Shown: positions 54,731 through 63,306 of the stretch, piece by piece | Layout of the letters: the number at the start of each line of letters is the position of its first letter | How positions within the stretch are numbered: position 1 is the first letter of the stretch | Assembly (NCBI GenBank): GCA_024637035.1 | Contig: JAGXFW010000004.1 | Span: 62,001 to 126,000 of the forward strand | DNA length: 64,000 bases | Reading direction: 5' to 3' | From: Actinomycetes bacterium | GTDB taxonomy: Bacteria; Actinomycetota; Thermoleophilia; RBG-16-64-13 | Position numbers and translations under genes: made by a program | Notes under the pieces: generated by a model | What the model saw: only the letters and a program-made list of their open reading frames with translations | Told to the model about the DNA's origin: nothing | The model's database searches: none

Positions 54731-56062
54731 TCACCTCGCGAGGTCGTCGGCGAACTCCGACAGCAGACGGAACCATCGCCCGAGCGAGATGCCTTCAGCG
54801 GCCCCATTCCGCACGACGACCACGCCGGTGTCGGGCGAGACGAAGATGATCTGCCCGTACTTGCCCCAAGCCATGAAGTCGCGGCGACCGGACTCCGCGG
54901 CGCCGACCACCGGCGCGGTCGGCGCGTCTCCAGAGTCGCCCGAGTCACCGGCTGCAGTGCCTCCAGCGTCGCCCGCCCCCGCGGCGTCGCCCGCGACATC
55001 GAGCGTCCACCACATCAACCCGTAGCCCAATGAGAACTCGTCGAGCGTGTACCCGTCGGGGTAGTAGCCGGGAGCCCGGCCGTGGGGGGTGGTCGAGAGC
55101 TCGACCCATTCCGCGGGGATCAGTTGCTCGCCGCCCCACCTGCCGCCGTCGAGGAGGAGCTGCCCGAACTTGCCGAAGTCGATGGCCCGTCCGTTGACGC
55201 CGCTCTCCATCTTGGGGAAGGCTTTCTCGGGGCTGTCGATGCTCCACGACCCCTCGTACTCCATGCCCAGGGGCCGCCATAGCCGCTCCTCGAGGTATGT
55301 CGCCACGGGCACTCCGGTGGCCCGTTCGAGTATGAGTCCCAGCAGCAGCGGATGGTAGTTGTTGTAGTGGAAGGTGAGGTCGGGCGGGCCTTCGATCTTG
55401 GTCTCTTCCAAGGCGAGGGTGCGCAGGTCGGGGTAGTAGTAGGTCTTGGCGTCGTCGCCGTGGAAGAAGGGCACCTCCTCGTAGCGGATTCCCGACGACA
55501 TCGAGAGCAGGTGGCGCACGGTCACAGCCGTGAACGCAGCGTCGCGCTGCTCGAGCTCGGGGAGGTACGCCGTGATCGGGTCATCGAGACTCTCGATACT
55601 CCCTTCGGCCACGGCGATGCCCACCAGCGCCGACGTGAACGACTTGCCCACCGAGAACGAGGTGACCACCGTGTCGCGGGTCGCCCCATCGAAGTAGCCC
55701 TCGTAGAGCACCCGCCCGTCCTGGATGACGATGAAGGCCTGGGTATCGGCGTCCGCGAGGAAGGCGTCGAGGTCGGCCGCCGCGGCGCCGGCGCCGGAGG
55801 TTCCGCCGAGGTCGGCCGCCTGATCGAGCGAGGCGAAGACCCGTCGCACCCGGTCGTCGTCGCGGGCGTCCGCGAATGTGAAGGGATCGGAGGCGGCGGC
55901 GAGCGGCGTGGCGGCGAAGCGCTCGATGTCGCCCACGTCGGAGTTGCGCCAGGCGAGCAGGCGGTACACGTACTCGGGCGGGTACGTGAGCAGGGCGACT
56001 CCGAGGCCGCCGATGATCACTGCCAGCAGTGTGATCACGGCGATTGTCAGGATGCGGCGCAT
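54731..56062 (-). CDS. Membrane-anchored serine hydrolase, class C beta-lactamase fold
   Basis: 443 residues. An N-terminal helix ILTIAVITLLAVIIGGLGVA anchors or exports it. SFSVGKSFTS gives the SxxK nucleophile (Ser137, Lys140), FHYNN the YxN motif (Tyr233, Asn235). A Gly/Asp/Ala-rich low-complexity stretch (about 365-385) interrupts the C-terminal part. Relatives include esterases and D-amino-acid peptidases; a true antibiotic role is unproven. Alone on the minus strand. Confidence 0.88.
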   Translation of the reverse strand: MRRILTIAVITLLAVIIGGLGVALLTYPPEYVYRLLAWRNSDVGDIERFAATPLAAASDPFTFADARDDDRVRRVFASLDQAADLGGTSGAGAAAADLDAFLADADTQAFIVIQDGRVLYEGYFDGATRDTVVTSFSVGKSFTSALVGIAVAEGSIESLDDPITAYLPELEQRDAAFTAVTVRHLLSMSSGIRYEEVPFFHGDDAKTYYYPDLRTLALEETKIEGPPDLTFHYNNYHPLLLGLILERATGVPVATYLEERLWRPLGMEYEGSWSIDSPEKAFPKMESGVNGRAIDFGKFGQLLLDGGRWGGEQLIPAEWVELSTTPHGRAPGYYPDGYTLDEFSLGYGLMWWTLDVAGDAAGAGDAGGTAAGDSGDSGDAPTAPVVGAAESGRRDFMAWGKYGQIIFVSPDTGVVVVRNGAAEGISLGRWFRLLSEFADDLAR

Positions 56063-56316
56063 TATCTACGCATACCCGTGGTCGGGTCGATCGATTCCGG
56101 CGGGGTGGTGACGTCACCCGAATCACCGATAGCTCGAAGTCCACCAGGCTCCACCCGAAGACCCATTCTCGCCGGCGCGAAGGCAGGGTACATTCGATGG
56201 CATGACCGGCGTTCGGCGCGAGCCTATCTCTGATTCCATGACCCTCGGGAGGGCCCCGCGTCGCTCATGAATTTCGGTCGGGGCGTCCTGATCAGTCGCA
56301 GCCCCCACTCCTATGG
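56063..56316. other. Gene-free interval
   Basis: Intergenic between the serine hydrolase start and the RHH/VapC promoter. No gene recognised. It shares a 16-nt string (56148-56163) with 62017-62032. Confidence 0.45.
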
Positions 56317-56363
56317 TTGCGCAACGCATGCATGTAGCGCTATCATGATGCGGCATACTATGC
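56317..56363 (+). promoter_or_regulatory. Promoter and palindrome of the RHH/VapC module
   Basis: -35 TTGCGC (56317-56322), 18 nt, -10 TATCAT (56341-56346). The palindrome GCATA-C-TATGC (56353-56363) sits at the expected transcription start, a normal place for antitoxin repression. Confidence 0.5.
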
Positions 56364-56386
56364 AGTCATCTGAGCAAGGGGTGGAG

Positions 56387-56638
56387 ATGACCGTCCTCAC
56401 GGTGCGCGGCATCGACGACGAACTCGATGCCGCCCTGCGGCGCGAAGCGGGTATCCGGGGCGTCAGCGTCAACGCGTTGGTGCGCGAGGTGCTCCGACGG
56501 GGTCTCGGTCTGGCCGAGGGTCCTCGACTCCATGACGATCTGGATGCCCTCGCAGGTAGCTGGACGGCCCCCGAGCTCGAGGCGTTCGTGACCGCGAGCG
56601 CGCCGTTCGCGAACGTCGATCCCGACCTCTGGGAATGA
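56387..56638 (+). CDS. FitA-like ribbon-helix-helix antitoxin
   Basis: 83 residues: MTVLTVRGIDDELDAALRRE then VSVNALVREVLRRGLGL is a ribbon-helix-helix DNA-binding domain of the FitA/VapB group. The tail DALAGSWTAPELEAFV should contact the toxin. AGGGGTGGAG precedes ATG 56387. The stop overlaps the PIN toxin start (ATGA 56635-56638). Confidence 0.85.
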   Translation: MTVLTVRGIDDELDAALRREAGIRGVSVNALVREVLRRGLGLAEGPRLHDDLDALAGSWTAPELEAFVTASAPFANVDPDLWE

Positions 56639-57045
56639 ACGCCGTCTTCCTCGACACCAATGCGTACGGCTTCTTCCTGGCGGGTGATGACGATATGGTC
56701 GCCGCTGTGCGGAGGGTGGAGAAGATCCTCGTGAGCGTCGTGGTGCTTGGGGAGTTGCTCGCCGGATTCGAAGCCGGTGCCCAGGTGCAACGCAACCGCC
56801 GCGAACTCTCCACCTTCCTGGGGTCACCACGGGTGGGGGTCGCTCCGATCACAGCCACCACAGCCGAGTTCTATGCGGCCGTATACGGGGGATTGCGCCG
56901 GAAGGGGTGCCCGATACCCACGAACGACCTGTGGATCGCGGCCGGTGCCTTCGAGCACGGCGCCGCGCTCCTCACGCGCGACGAGCACTTCACCCAGATC
57001 GAAGGTCTCCTGGTGGCACGGGGAGCGGACGACCTCCTGCCCTGA
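56635..57045 (+). CDS. PIN-domain toxin (VapC/FitB-like)
   Basis: 136 residues. MNAVFLDTNAYGFFLAGDDD (Asp7), SVVVLGELLAGFEAG (Glu), PIPTNDLWIAAGAFEHG (Asp) and LLTRDEHF give a complete PIN active site. It is an RNase toxin of the FitB/VapC type and pairs with the overlapping RHH antitoxin. Confidence 0.88.
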   Translation: MNAVFLDTNAYGFFLAGDDDMVAAVRRVEKILVSVVVLGELLAGFEAGAQVQRNRRELSTFLGSPRVGVAPITATTAEFYAAVYGGLRRKGCPIPTNDLWIAAGAFEHGAALLTRDEHFTQIEGLLVARGADDLLP

Positions 57046-57126
57046 TCCTTGCCGACCGGCCGGGGGCACTACCGGTCCCGATGGCCCGACCTCTCTTCCG
57101 AAGATCGGGCCGCGCGCCGGAGCTCC

Positions 57127-57753
57127 CTACCGCACGAACCTCCGTACCAGGTCGAGCACGCGCTCCACGTCTTCGGTCTCGAGCAGGTCGAGAAGTTCGA
57201 CGAGCTCTTGACGGGCGGCGCGCCGGAACGCGCGCTCCGCCTGCGTCGGCGGGCGGGTCGGCACCGGCTCCTGGTCGAACAACTCGCGCGGGGCGCCTGC
57301 GCGCGCCGAGCGCGAGAACCAGGAGGACCGTGTCTCCTGGCGGTGTGCTTCCTTCCGTCTGACGTCGCGCTGCCCCGATGCCTGTTCGAGGCGCGCGTCG
57401 AGGCGCATGAAGGCCGGGGCCTCGGGCGCCGCCGGCATGGGCAGCTGGCCCCCGTAGACGCCGGAGGGGCCGCCGGCGCTCGCGTCGAAGCCGGCGCCTT
57501 CCGCCATGCGGTCCTCCGCTACACGGTCCTCGGCCCCCGCGAGGAGATCCGATGACCGCACGCCCAGCGCCTCGGCGATTCGGCCGAACACCGTCGTCGA
57601 CGGTGGCTTGACCCCGTTCTCGATCTCCGTGAGGTAGGAGTAGGAGATGTCGGCAGCTCGAGCGAGGTCCTTACGCTCGATGCCCCGATCGACCCGCAGC
57701 ACCTTGATGGTGCGCCCCAGGGCCGGCCCGAACTCCTCGATCGACTCGTCCAT
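57127..57753 (-). CDS. XRE-family regulator
   Basis: 208 residues. The helix-turn-helix occupies residues about 10-66 (IKVLRVDRGIERKDLARAAD, SYSYLTEIENGVKPPS). The middle is a flexible Ala/Gly/Pro linker. The last 45 residues form a charged helix pair QAERAFRRAARQELVELLDL then VERVLDLVRRFV. AAAGGACA precedes ATG 57753. It is divergent from the GATase-like gene, with the TAGCG palindrome array between them, so it probably regulates both. Confidence 0.8.
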   Translation of the reverse strand: MDESIEEFGPALGRTIKVLRVDRGIERKDLARAADISYSYLTEIENGVKPPSTTVFGRIAEALGVRSSDLLAGAEDRVAEDRMAEGAGFDASAGGPSGVYGGQLPMPAAPEAPAFMRLDARLEQASGQRDVRRKEAHRQETRSSWFSRSARAGAPRELFDQEPVPTRPPTQAERAFRRAARQELVELLDLLETEDVERVLDLVRRFVR

Positions 57754-57827
57754 AGCGCCGTGTCCTTTCCCGTGCGGTGTTCGACTCGTGCGTCCGTTTC
57801 TGTCCGCGCGCAGTGGTACTATGTCAA

Positions 57828-57878
57828 CTATAGCGATATAATGACGCTAATAGCGTGCTACAGCGATATTCTATCGCC
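57828..57878. promoter_or_regulatory. Palindrome array between XRE regulator and GATase-like gene
   Basis: Contains TATAGCGATA with an overlapping -10 TATAAT (57838-57843, plus), ACGCTA-A-TAGCGT (57845-57857, perfect), and GCGATA-TTC-TATCGC (57864-57878, perfect). On the minus strand TTGACA (57823-57828) adjoins the array as a likely -35. All elements share the half-site TAGCGATA or its core. Confidence 0.65.
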
Positions 57879-57915
57879 TACGGACGGAGAAACCAAACCG
57901 AAAGGGGATGTCGAC

Positions 57916-58806
57916 ATGGGAGAGAACAACAACGGCGGGGGCAACGGCGACGGGGGCTCCGCGGGCCGAGGTGATGCACAGGCCAGGGCCTACCGCGCAG
58001 GTGCCCGCATCAGTCGCGACCGCATGAAGAAGGACGACCCGCGGGCCGCCGAAGCGCTCGCCCGATCCGGCGACGGCGACATCCTCGTCGTGGGGGGCGT
58101 CTACGACCACGTCGAACTGGTGCTCGATGCTCTCGAGCTGGAATATACGATGGTCACCCCGGAGAGCCTGCTTCGGAGGAAGCTCGATCCCGGCTCCTTG
58201 CTCGTGGTCAACTGCCCGGGCAACCTGCCTGTCCGCGCACTACCACGGGTGCGCAGGTTCGTGGAGCGCGGTGGCAGCCTCTTCACCACCGACTGGGCTC
58301 TGCGGAACGTGATCGAACCCGCCTTCCCGGGAGTCCTCGCCTACAACGAACGGCCCACGGCCGACGACGTGGTGAGGGTGGAGATCTGCGACCACGACAA
58401 CCCGTTCCTCGACGGGGTGCTCGACGCGGGCGACGAGCCGGTCTGGTGGCTCGAAGGTTCCTCCTACCCGATACGGGTGCTCGACAGGGACAAAGTGCAG
58501 GTGTTGCTGCGCAGCAAGGAACTCGGGAAGAAGTACGGCGAGCAGCCGGTGGCGGTCACCTTCGCCTGGGGTAAGGGTGAGGTGTTCCATATGATCTCCC
58601 ACTACTTCCTGCAGAGGACCGAACTCCGCACCAGCCGGCAGAAGACGACCGCCTTGTGCTACGCGAACGAGAAGGGCTACGCTGCAAGCCCCCTGGAACT
58701 CGCCGACATGGATGGTCTCGCCTACGGCGAAGTGGAAGCCGCGGCGGCGTCCAGCCGGTTCCTCGGCAACATCGTGGCTCAGAAGCGACTGCGGCGCGAG
58801 GAGTAG
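57916..58806 (+). CDS. Class I glutamine amidotransferase-like (ThuA/DUF4159-like) protein
   Basis: 296 residues. An N-terminal Asn/Gly-rich segment (about 1-25) precedes a flavodoxin-like core: GDILVVGGVYDHVELVLDAL, SLLVVNCPGNL, VRRFVERGGSLFTTDWALRN, then VAVTFAWGKGEVFHMISHYF. These blocks match GATase-like/ThuA folds used for carbohydrate or signalling roles. No obvious Cys-His-Glu triad is seen (the nucleophile elbow is NCPG). AAAGGGGATG precedes ATG 57916. Divergent from an XRE regulator; I do not know a characterised equivalent. Confidence 0.6.
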   Translation: MGENNNGGGNGDGGSAGRGDAQARAYRAGARISRDRMKKDDPRAAEALARSGDGDILVVGGVYDHVELVLDALELEYTMVTPESLLRRKLDPGSLLVVNCPGNLPVRALPRVRRFVERGGSLFTTDWALRNVIEPAFPGVLAYNERPTADDVVRVEICDHDNPFLDGVLDAGDEPVWWLEGSSYPIRVLDRDKVQVLLRSKELGKKYGEQPVAVTFAWGKGEVFHMISHYFLQRTELRTSRQKTTALCYANEKGYAASPLELADMDGLAYGEVEAAAASSRFLGNIVAQKRLRREE

Positions 58807-58867
58807 GAGGTGCGGCGCCTCAGCGAGATGGCGCTTCGGGCACGCGGCGGATGGGGAGCGGGTGCGC

Positions 58868-59344
58868 TCAGGCGTCATGCCGTCGGAGACTGCCCGCCGG
58901 CACTGTATTGATCGCGTCCTGGTGTGCGCCGGTGAAGAGCTGCCCCCACGAGTTGGCGGCGCGATACGTCCCGGTCTCGGGATCGACGAGGAACACGCTC
59001 TGCACGATCGCCCACTGGTTGTCGATGCGGGCGACGTGGCGCGACGGGTCGACGTCGCTTCCGCCGAGACCGGGCGCGACGACGACGGCCTGGATACCGA
59101 TGCCCCGCGGTACGGGGAAGAACCGGCAGCGGCGCGCCACCTGCGTGCGGAGTCGGCGCATGTAGCCCGTGAAGTCGCTCGGTGTCTCCGGCACCTCTAC
59201 CACCACGACCGCTCGGTTAGTGTTCCACGTCTGCCGTTTCATCAGGAGCAGTGCTTCGGCGATGGTCTTTGAGGGATCCGCGACCTCACAATAGCGGTGC
59301 TCGCTGATAGCAGCGATGAGCTCGGGGAGGAAGGTGTGCGTCAC
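58868..59344 (-). CDS. Conserved hypothetical protein of the PIN/NERD module, left copy
   Basis: 158 residues from GTG 59344. Conserved blocks shared with the right copy (62312-62814): NTNRAVVVV, QVARRCRFFPV, GIGIQAVVVAPG, HVARIDNQWAIVQSVFLVDP and SWGQLFTG. The pattern of hydrophobic strands suggests a compact alpha/beta domain, but no known family or catalytic motif is recognised. It lies 39 nt downstream of the PIN fragment. This copy is intact, unlike the right one. Confidence 0.7.
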   Translation of the reverse strand: MTHTFLPELIAAISEHRYCEVADPSKTIAEALLLMKRQTWNTNRAVVVVEVPETPSDFTGYMRRLRTQVARRCRFFPVPRGIGIQAVVVAPGLGGSDVDPSRHVARIDNQWAIVQSVFLVDPETGTYRAANSWGQLFTGAHQDAINTVPAGSLRRHDA

Positions 59345-59383
59345 GGCTGGGAAGTCCCCTCCGGATCGGTCGGGAGCGCCATG

Positions 59384-59594
59384 CTACGCGAGTAGTCTGC
59401 AGCGCATGGCCAGCTGTTCCGCGGCCTTGTGCAGGTGTTGGTCACAGGTGATCAGCTCCGCCCCCGTCTCCCGGCACGCCGCGATATGGAGCGCGTCGAG
59501 CGTACCGATGGGCACGACTCTCCGGAGGAGCCAGTCGCGGGCGCGTCCGTAGGCGAGCGGTGGCACCGGGGTCAGGTCGAGCAGTCCGGCTCGT
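59384..59594 (-). pseudogene. C-terminal PIN fragment, left copy
   Basis: Reading from 59593: RAGLLDLTPVPPLAYGRARD, then TLDALHIAACRETGAEL and LITCDQHLHKAAEQLAM. These match the last 70 residues of the right-copy PIN toxin (62869-63306). The N-terminal half with its catalytic Asp and Glu is absent. The fragment abuts the NERD fragment at about 59592, so one deletion removed the PIN start and the antitoxin. Confidence 0.82.
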
Positions 59595-59709
59595 GTTCGA
59601 CGACGAAGTCGCGGAGATCGATCACCTCGTGCTCCGCCGTGGAGGCATGGTGCTCATCGAGAGCCGGAACGTGACGGGAGAAGTCCACGTGAACGAGCAC
59701 GGTGAGTGG
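59590..59709 (+). pseudogene. NERD-domain fragment, left copy
   Basis: LVFDDEVAEIDHLVLRRGGM then VLIESRNVTGEVHVNEHGEW corresponds to the start of the NERD domain at the right edge (EVVEIDHLVLHRGGM, IESRSVTGEV). It has no start of its own and loses similarity after about 59709. The frame happens to continue into the second CWB2 protein, but that gene has its own signal peptide and ribosome-binding site. Confidence 0.72.
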
Positions 59710-59916
59710 ATGCGTTGCGCGGGATCCCTCTACCCGTGGCCGGACGGAACGATTCGGTTTGGGCCGCGCGGGTCTTCTCAGGCGGCGCGGCTTGTGCATT
59801 CGGCTACGCTGCCCGTGAGTCGGGCCTTTGTCGCCCAGGGTTGTTCGTGTAGATTGCTACGTACTAGCATCGAGGACGCGTACCGCGACCACACACGGCT
59901 CGACAGGGGGAGAGCG

Positions 59917-61959
59917 ATGCGACAAGCTACACGGCACGAGCCGACGTTTCTCCGGGTGATGCTCCTTGGGTCTGTCGCCGCCCTGTGGGCGCTCTCGATC
60001 CTGGCCGGCCCGGCCTCGGCCGCGCTCGAGGTGAGCACGTACGCGGGCAAGGCCAACGTGATCGGCGCCGCGAATGGCGACAGGTTGGCGGCCCGCTTCA
60101 AAGGGCCCGGTGGGATCGCCCTCGACGCCTACGGCAACAAGTACATCGCCGACACTCAGAACCACGTGATCCGCAGGATCTCACCTACCGGTGTGGTCAG
60201 CACGTTCGCGGGCAAGGCAGGGGTGATCGGCAGCGCCGACGGGAAGGGCGGTTCGGCTCGCTTCTCCTACCCGGTCGACGTGGACGTCGATTCCCAGGGC
60301 AACGTGTACGTGGCCGATACCGGCAACAACACGATCCGCAGGATCAGACCGTCGGGATTGGTGACCACGGTGGCGGGCACGGCCGGGGTCACGGGGAGCA
60401 AGGACGGCCTCGGGACCGTTGCGCTCTTCGACTATCCGGCCGCTATCGCGGTCGATAAGGGCACGGGATCGGTGTACGTGGCGGACCGCCTCAATCACAC
60501 GATCCGCGCGATCGTCACCGACGGGCAGGCCATCGTGTGGCACGTCTCGACGATCGCTGGAAAGGCGGGAGTGAAGGGCAGCGCGGACGGAGCGGGCTCG
60601 GTGGCCCGGTTCAACGAGCCCATGGGCATCGCGGCCACCACGCAAGGTGGCACCCTTCTTGTCTACGTCGCGGATCAGGGGAATAGCACCATCCGGAAGC
60701 TTTCCTATTGGGTGGTCAACTCCACTGATTGGGAGGTCGAGACCATAGCGGGGAAGGCCGGGGTGCCCGGGAGTGCCGACGGTCTGGACGCACGGTTCTC
60801 GGTTCCTATGGGGCTCGCTCTCGACGGGCCTGAAACACTCTACGTGGCCGACTTCGCAAACAACACGATCCGCAAGGTGGTCAGGCTGGGTATTCTGGTC
60901 GGTCAAGCCTGGGCGGTATACACGGTGGCCGGAGCCCCGGGCCAATCTGGAACCGCGGACGGTTCGACCAACGCTGCTCGATTCGGGCATCCGATGGACG
61001 TTGCTCTCCACCCCGCCGGCGCTCTCTACGTGGCCGACACGTACAACAGCACCATCCGCCGCATCGCCACCCTTCCCACCTTCTCCCAGTTCGTGGGTCC
61101 CGACCGCTACGCGACCGCCATCCTGGTCTCCAAAGCCGCCTACCCCGGCACCGCTCCAGCCGTGGTCTTAGCCAAAGGTGACGACTTCCCCGATGCCCTG
61201 GCCGCCGCCCCCTTGGCCCGCGCCTACAACGGCCCCGTGATCCTGACGCCCTCGGGGGGTCTTACCCAGGCTGTACGGAACGAGTTCCTCCGTCTGAAAC
61301 CGAAGACCGTGCTCTTCGTAGGACTCCCGACCAAGGTGAGAGATCAGGTGCAGGCGCTCCTGCCCACCGCCCAGGTCAAGTCCTTCGTCGGCACCGACCG
61401 CTACCACACCGCCACCCTCCTCGCCGAGGAGTTGAAGACGAAGAAGGGTTCGGTGCCCTGGGTGGTCCTCGTGCCCGGGGACACGTTCCCCGACGCCCTC
61501 TCCGTGGCTCCACTCGCCGCGCGCAAGGGGTGGGCTATCCTCCTCACCCCCCAAGGTGGACCCTTGCCCACCGTCACCCGGAACGAGATCCAGGGTCTCG
61601 GCGTCACCAGGGTCCTGCGGGTGGGTACCTGGGTGAGTCCTCCGGCCTCGGTGACCCAGGTGGTATCCAAGGTGGGCACCGACCGCTACCAAACCAGTGC
61701 GCTCGTGGCCGCCTGGGGGGACTCTATGGGGCTCTCCTACGACCACCTCGCCGTGGCCACGGGAGAGAACTTCCCCGATGCGCTCGTGGTGGGACCCTAC
61801 CTGGCCAAGGACGCAGGCATCCTCCTGCTCACCCATCCCACCTCCCTGCCCGCACCTATCCGGACCGAGCTCGTCATCAATCGGGACTGGGTCGCGCAGG
61901 TGGACTTCCCGGGGCTGCCGGCTGGGATGATCGCTGTGGTCAAGGGGGTGTTGGAGTAG
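59917..61959 (+). CDS. Secreted protein: NHL repeats plus three CWB2 cell-wall-binding repeats
   Basis: 680 residues from ATG 59917 (GGGGGAGAG upstream). A signal peptide ends near PASA (residue 35). Residues about 36-385 hold six NHL-type propeller blades, with units such as YVADTGNNTIRRI, IAGKAGVKGSADG and FSVPMGLALDG. Residues about 391-680 hold three CWB2 repeats (GPDRYATA, GTDRYHTA, GTDRYQTS with DDFPDAL and NFPDAL). NHL propellers bind other molecules; CWB2 holds the protein on the wall. It shares the C-terminal architecture of the protein at 3112 but differs in the exposed part. The frame is open upstream to 59560 through the NERD fragment. Confidence 0.9.
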   Translation: MRQATRHEPTFLRVMLLGSVAALWALSILAGPASAALEVSTYAGKANVIGAANGDRLAARFKGPGGIALDAYGNKYIADTQNHVIRRISPTGVVSTFAGKAGVIGSADGKGGSARFSYPVDVDVDSQGNVYVADTGNNTIRRIRPSGLVTTVAGTAGVTGSKDGLGTVALFDYPAAIAVDKGTGSVYVADRLNHTIRAIVTDGQAIVWHVSTIAGKAGVKGSADGAGSVARFNEPMGIAATTQGGTLLVYVADQGNSTIRKLSYWVVNSTDWEVETIAGKAGVPGSADGLDARFSVPMGLALDGPETLYVADFANNTIRKVVRLGILVGQAWAVYTVAGAPGQSGTADGSTNAARFGHPMDVALHPAGALYVADTYNSTIRRIATLPTFSQFVGPDRYATAILVSKAAYPGTAPAVVLAKGDDFPDALAAAPLARAYNGPVILTPSGGLTQAVRNEFLRLKPKTVLFVGLPTKVRDQVQALLPTAQVKSFVGTDRYHTATLLAEELKTKKGSVPWVVLVPGDTFPDALSVAPLAARKGWAILLTPQGGPLPTVTRNEIQGLGVTRVLRVGTWVSPPASVTQVVSKVGTDRYQTSALVAAWGDSMGLSYDHLAVATGENFPDALVVGPYLAKDAGILLLTHPTSLPAPIRTELVINRDWVAQVDFPGLPAGMIAVVKGVLE

Positions 61960-62311
61960 GGGGACGAGACCGGCGACAGCTGGGCCGCGTCAGCGCCCGC
62001 CACGTTCTACCGCCACGCTCCACCCGAAGACCGATGCCGTCGCGTCGGCGCATGCGCTACCTTCGGCACATGTCACGCGTATTGTTCAACCTCCTCTGAT
62101 CTTATGACCGCTCGCGGCGGTCGCGTGGCCCCGGAATGCGCCGCGGCGCCGTATGGGTGCCGACCCGCTACCGCTCCGCCGGTTGCGGGGTGCCTGCACG
62201 CGGAGGACGCACCGCCGCCCCTGATGATCACGTTCTCGAGGCGGCCGGTGATCGCGCCGAAAGGGAGGCCGCGGCGGCGTCAAGCCGTTCGGATCTACTA
62301 GGGAAGACCCA
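61960..62311. other. Gene-free interval
   Basis: No convincing gene. Short frames on both strands lack motifs. It separates the CWB2 gene from the right copy of the PIN/NERD module. Confidence 0.45.
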
Positions 62312-62814
62312 CTAGCCGCGCCGTCGGAAGCTTCCGGCGAGCACCCGGTCGATGGTGTCCTGATGCTTGCCCGTGAAGATCTGGCCCCAGGAGCTGGCAG
62401 CATCGTACGTGCCGGCTTCCGGGTCCACGAGGAACACGCTCTGCACGATGGCCCACTGGTTGTCCACGCGGGCGACATGCTGGGCCGGTTGGATGCCGCT
62501 TCGGGCGAACCCAGGCGCCAGCACGACCACCTGGATGCCGATCGCCCACAGCACGGGCAGGAATCGGCACCGGCGGGCCACCTGCCCGCGAAGTCGCTTC
62601 ACGTATGGGCGAAGTCGGCCGGAGTCGGTGCCTCCGCCAGGTCGACCACGACCACCGCCCTATTGGTGTTCCTCGTCTGCCGCTTGAGTGGGAGTATCCC
62701 GCCGTCGATGGTCCGGGAGGCGTCGGGAACCTCGCGGTAGCCCTGATCCGTCAGCGCCGCGGTGAGTGATGCGGTCAGCGCCGCCGTCAGTCGCGGCAGG
62801 AAGTCATCGGCCAT
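62312..62814 (-). pseudogene. Hypothetical protein of the PIN/NERD module, right copy, frameshifted
   Basis: ATG 62814 begins MADDFLPRLTAALTASLTAA and continues NTNRAVVVVDLAEAPTPADF, then stops early at 62599. One frame over, VKRLRGQVARRCRFLPVLWA, HVARVDNQWAIVQSVFLVDP and SWGQIFTG resume and end at 62312. Alignment to the left copy (ending DFTGYMRRLRTQVARRC) indicates one missing base in a C run near 62604. Either decay or a single-base assembly error. Confidence 0.78.
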
Positions 62815-62868
62815 CGGCGGGCCGCCCCAGTCGCCCCAGTCGAATGTTGTCCGGACCGCCCCGACACG

Positions 62869-63306
62869 CTACGCCAGCAGCCGAGAGCGCACCGCCAGCT
62901 GTTCCGCCGCTTGGTGCAGGTGTTCGTCGCAGGTGATCAATTCGGCGCCCGTCTCGTGACACGCGGCCAGATGGAGAGCGTCCAGGGTATCGAGCGGTAC
63001 CGCACGCTTCAGGAGCCAGTCACGGGCGCGCCCGTACGCCAGCGCGGGCACCGGCGTCAGATCGAGTAGGCCGGCGCGCAGGTCTTCCAGGTAAGCGTTC
63101 TCGATGAGCAGCGCCTGTGGCTCGTCCAATTCGCCTATGCTCACCCAACGAGCGAGCGTCGCCGCCAATTCTGCCTCAGCCAGCCGGCTCACCTTCACCG
63201 GGCTCGACAGCGACTGCAAGAACTCCTCGACCGCCCTACTCGCCGGCTCTTCGCGGTAGTAGGGGAGGAGGGCGCTCGTGTCGAGGTAGTGCTCGGGTTC
63301 AGTCAT
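62869..63306 (-). CDS. PIN-domain toxin (VapC-like), right copy
   Basis: 145 residues: EHYLDTSALLPYYREEPASR (Asp), RLAEAELAATLARW (Glu), LDTLDALHLAACHETGAELI (Asp) and ITCDEHLH give a full PIN active site. It overlaps the Phd antitoxin by 8 nt and lies 54 nt upstream of the hypothetical gene. Probable RNase toxin. Confidence 0.87.
   Translation of the reverse strand: MTEPEHYLDTSALLPYYREEPASRAVEEFLQSLSSPVKVSRLAEAELAATLARWVSIGELDEPQALLIENAYLEDLRAGLLDLTPVPALAYGRARDWLLKRAVPLDTLDALHLAACHETGAELITCDEHLHQAAEQLAVRSRLLA

Noticed and set aside
56148-56163. 16-nt string GCTCCACCCGAAGACC shared with 62017-62032
   Set aside because: Too short and without flanking similarity or terminal repeats to call a repeat element.
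59560-61959. One 799-residue protein joining NERD fragment to NHL/CWB2
   Set aside because: The internal signal peptide and a good ribosome-binding site at 59917 show that the secreted protein starts there; the NERD part is a deletion remnant.
62086-62478. Minus-strand frame across 62086-62478
   Set aside because: Overlaps the frameshifted paralogue in another frame; Arg/Pro/Ser composition only.
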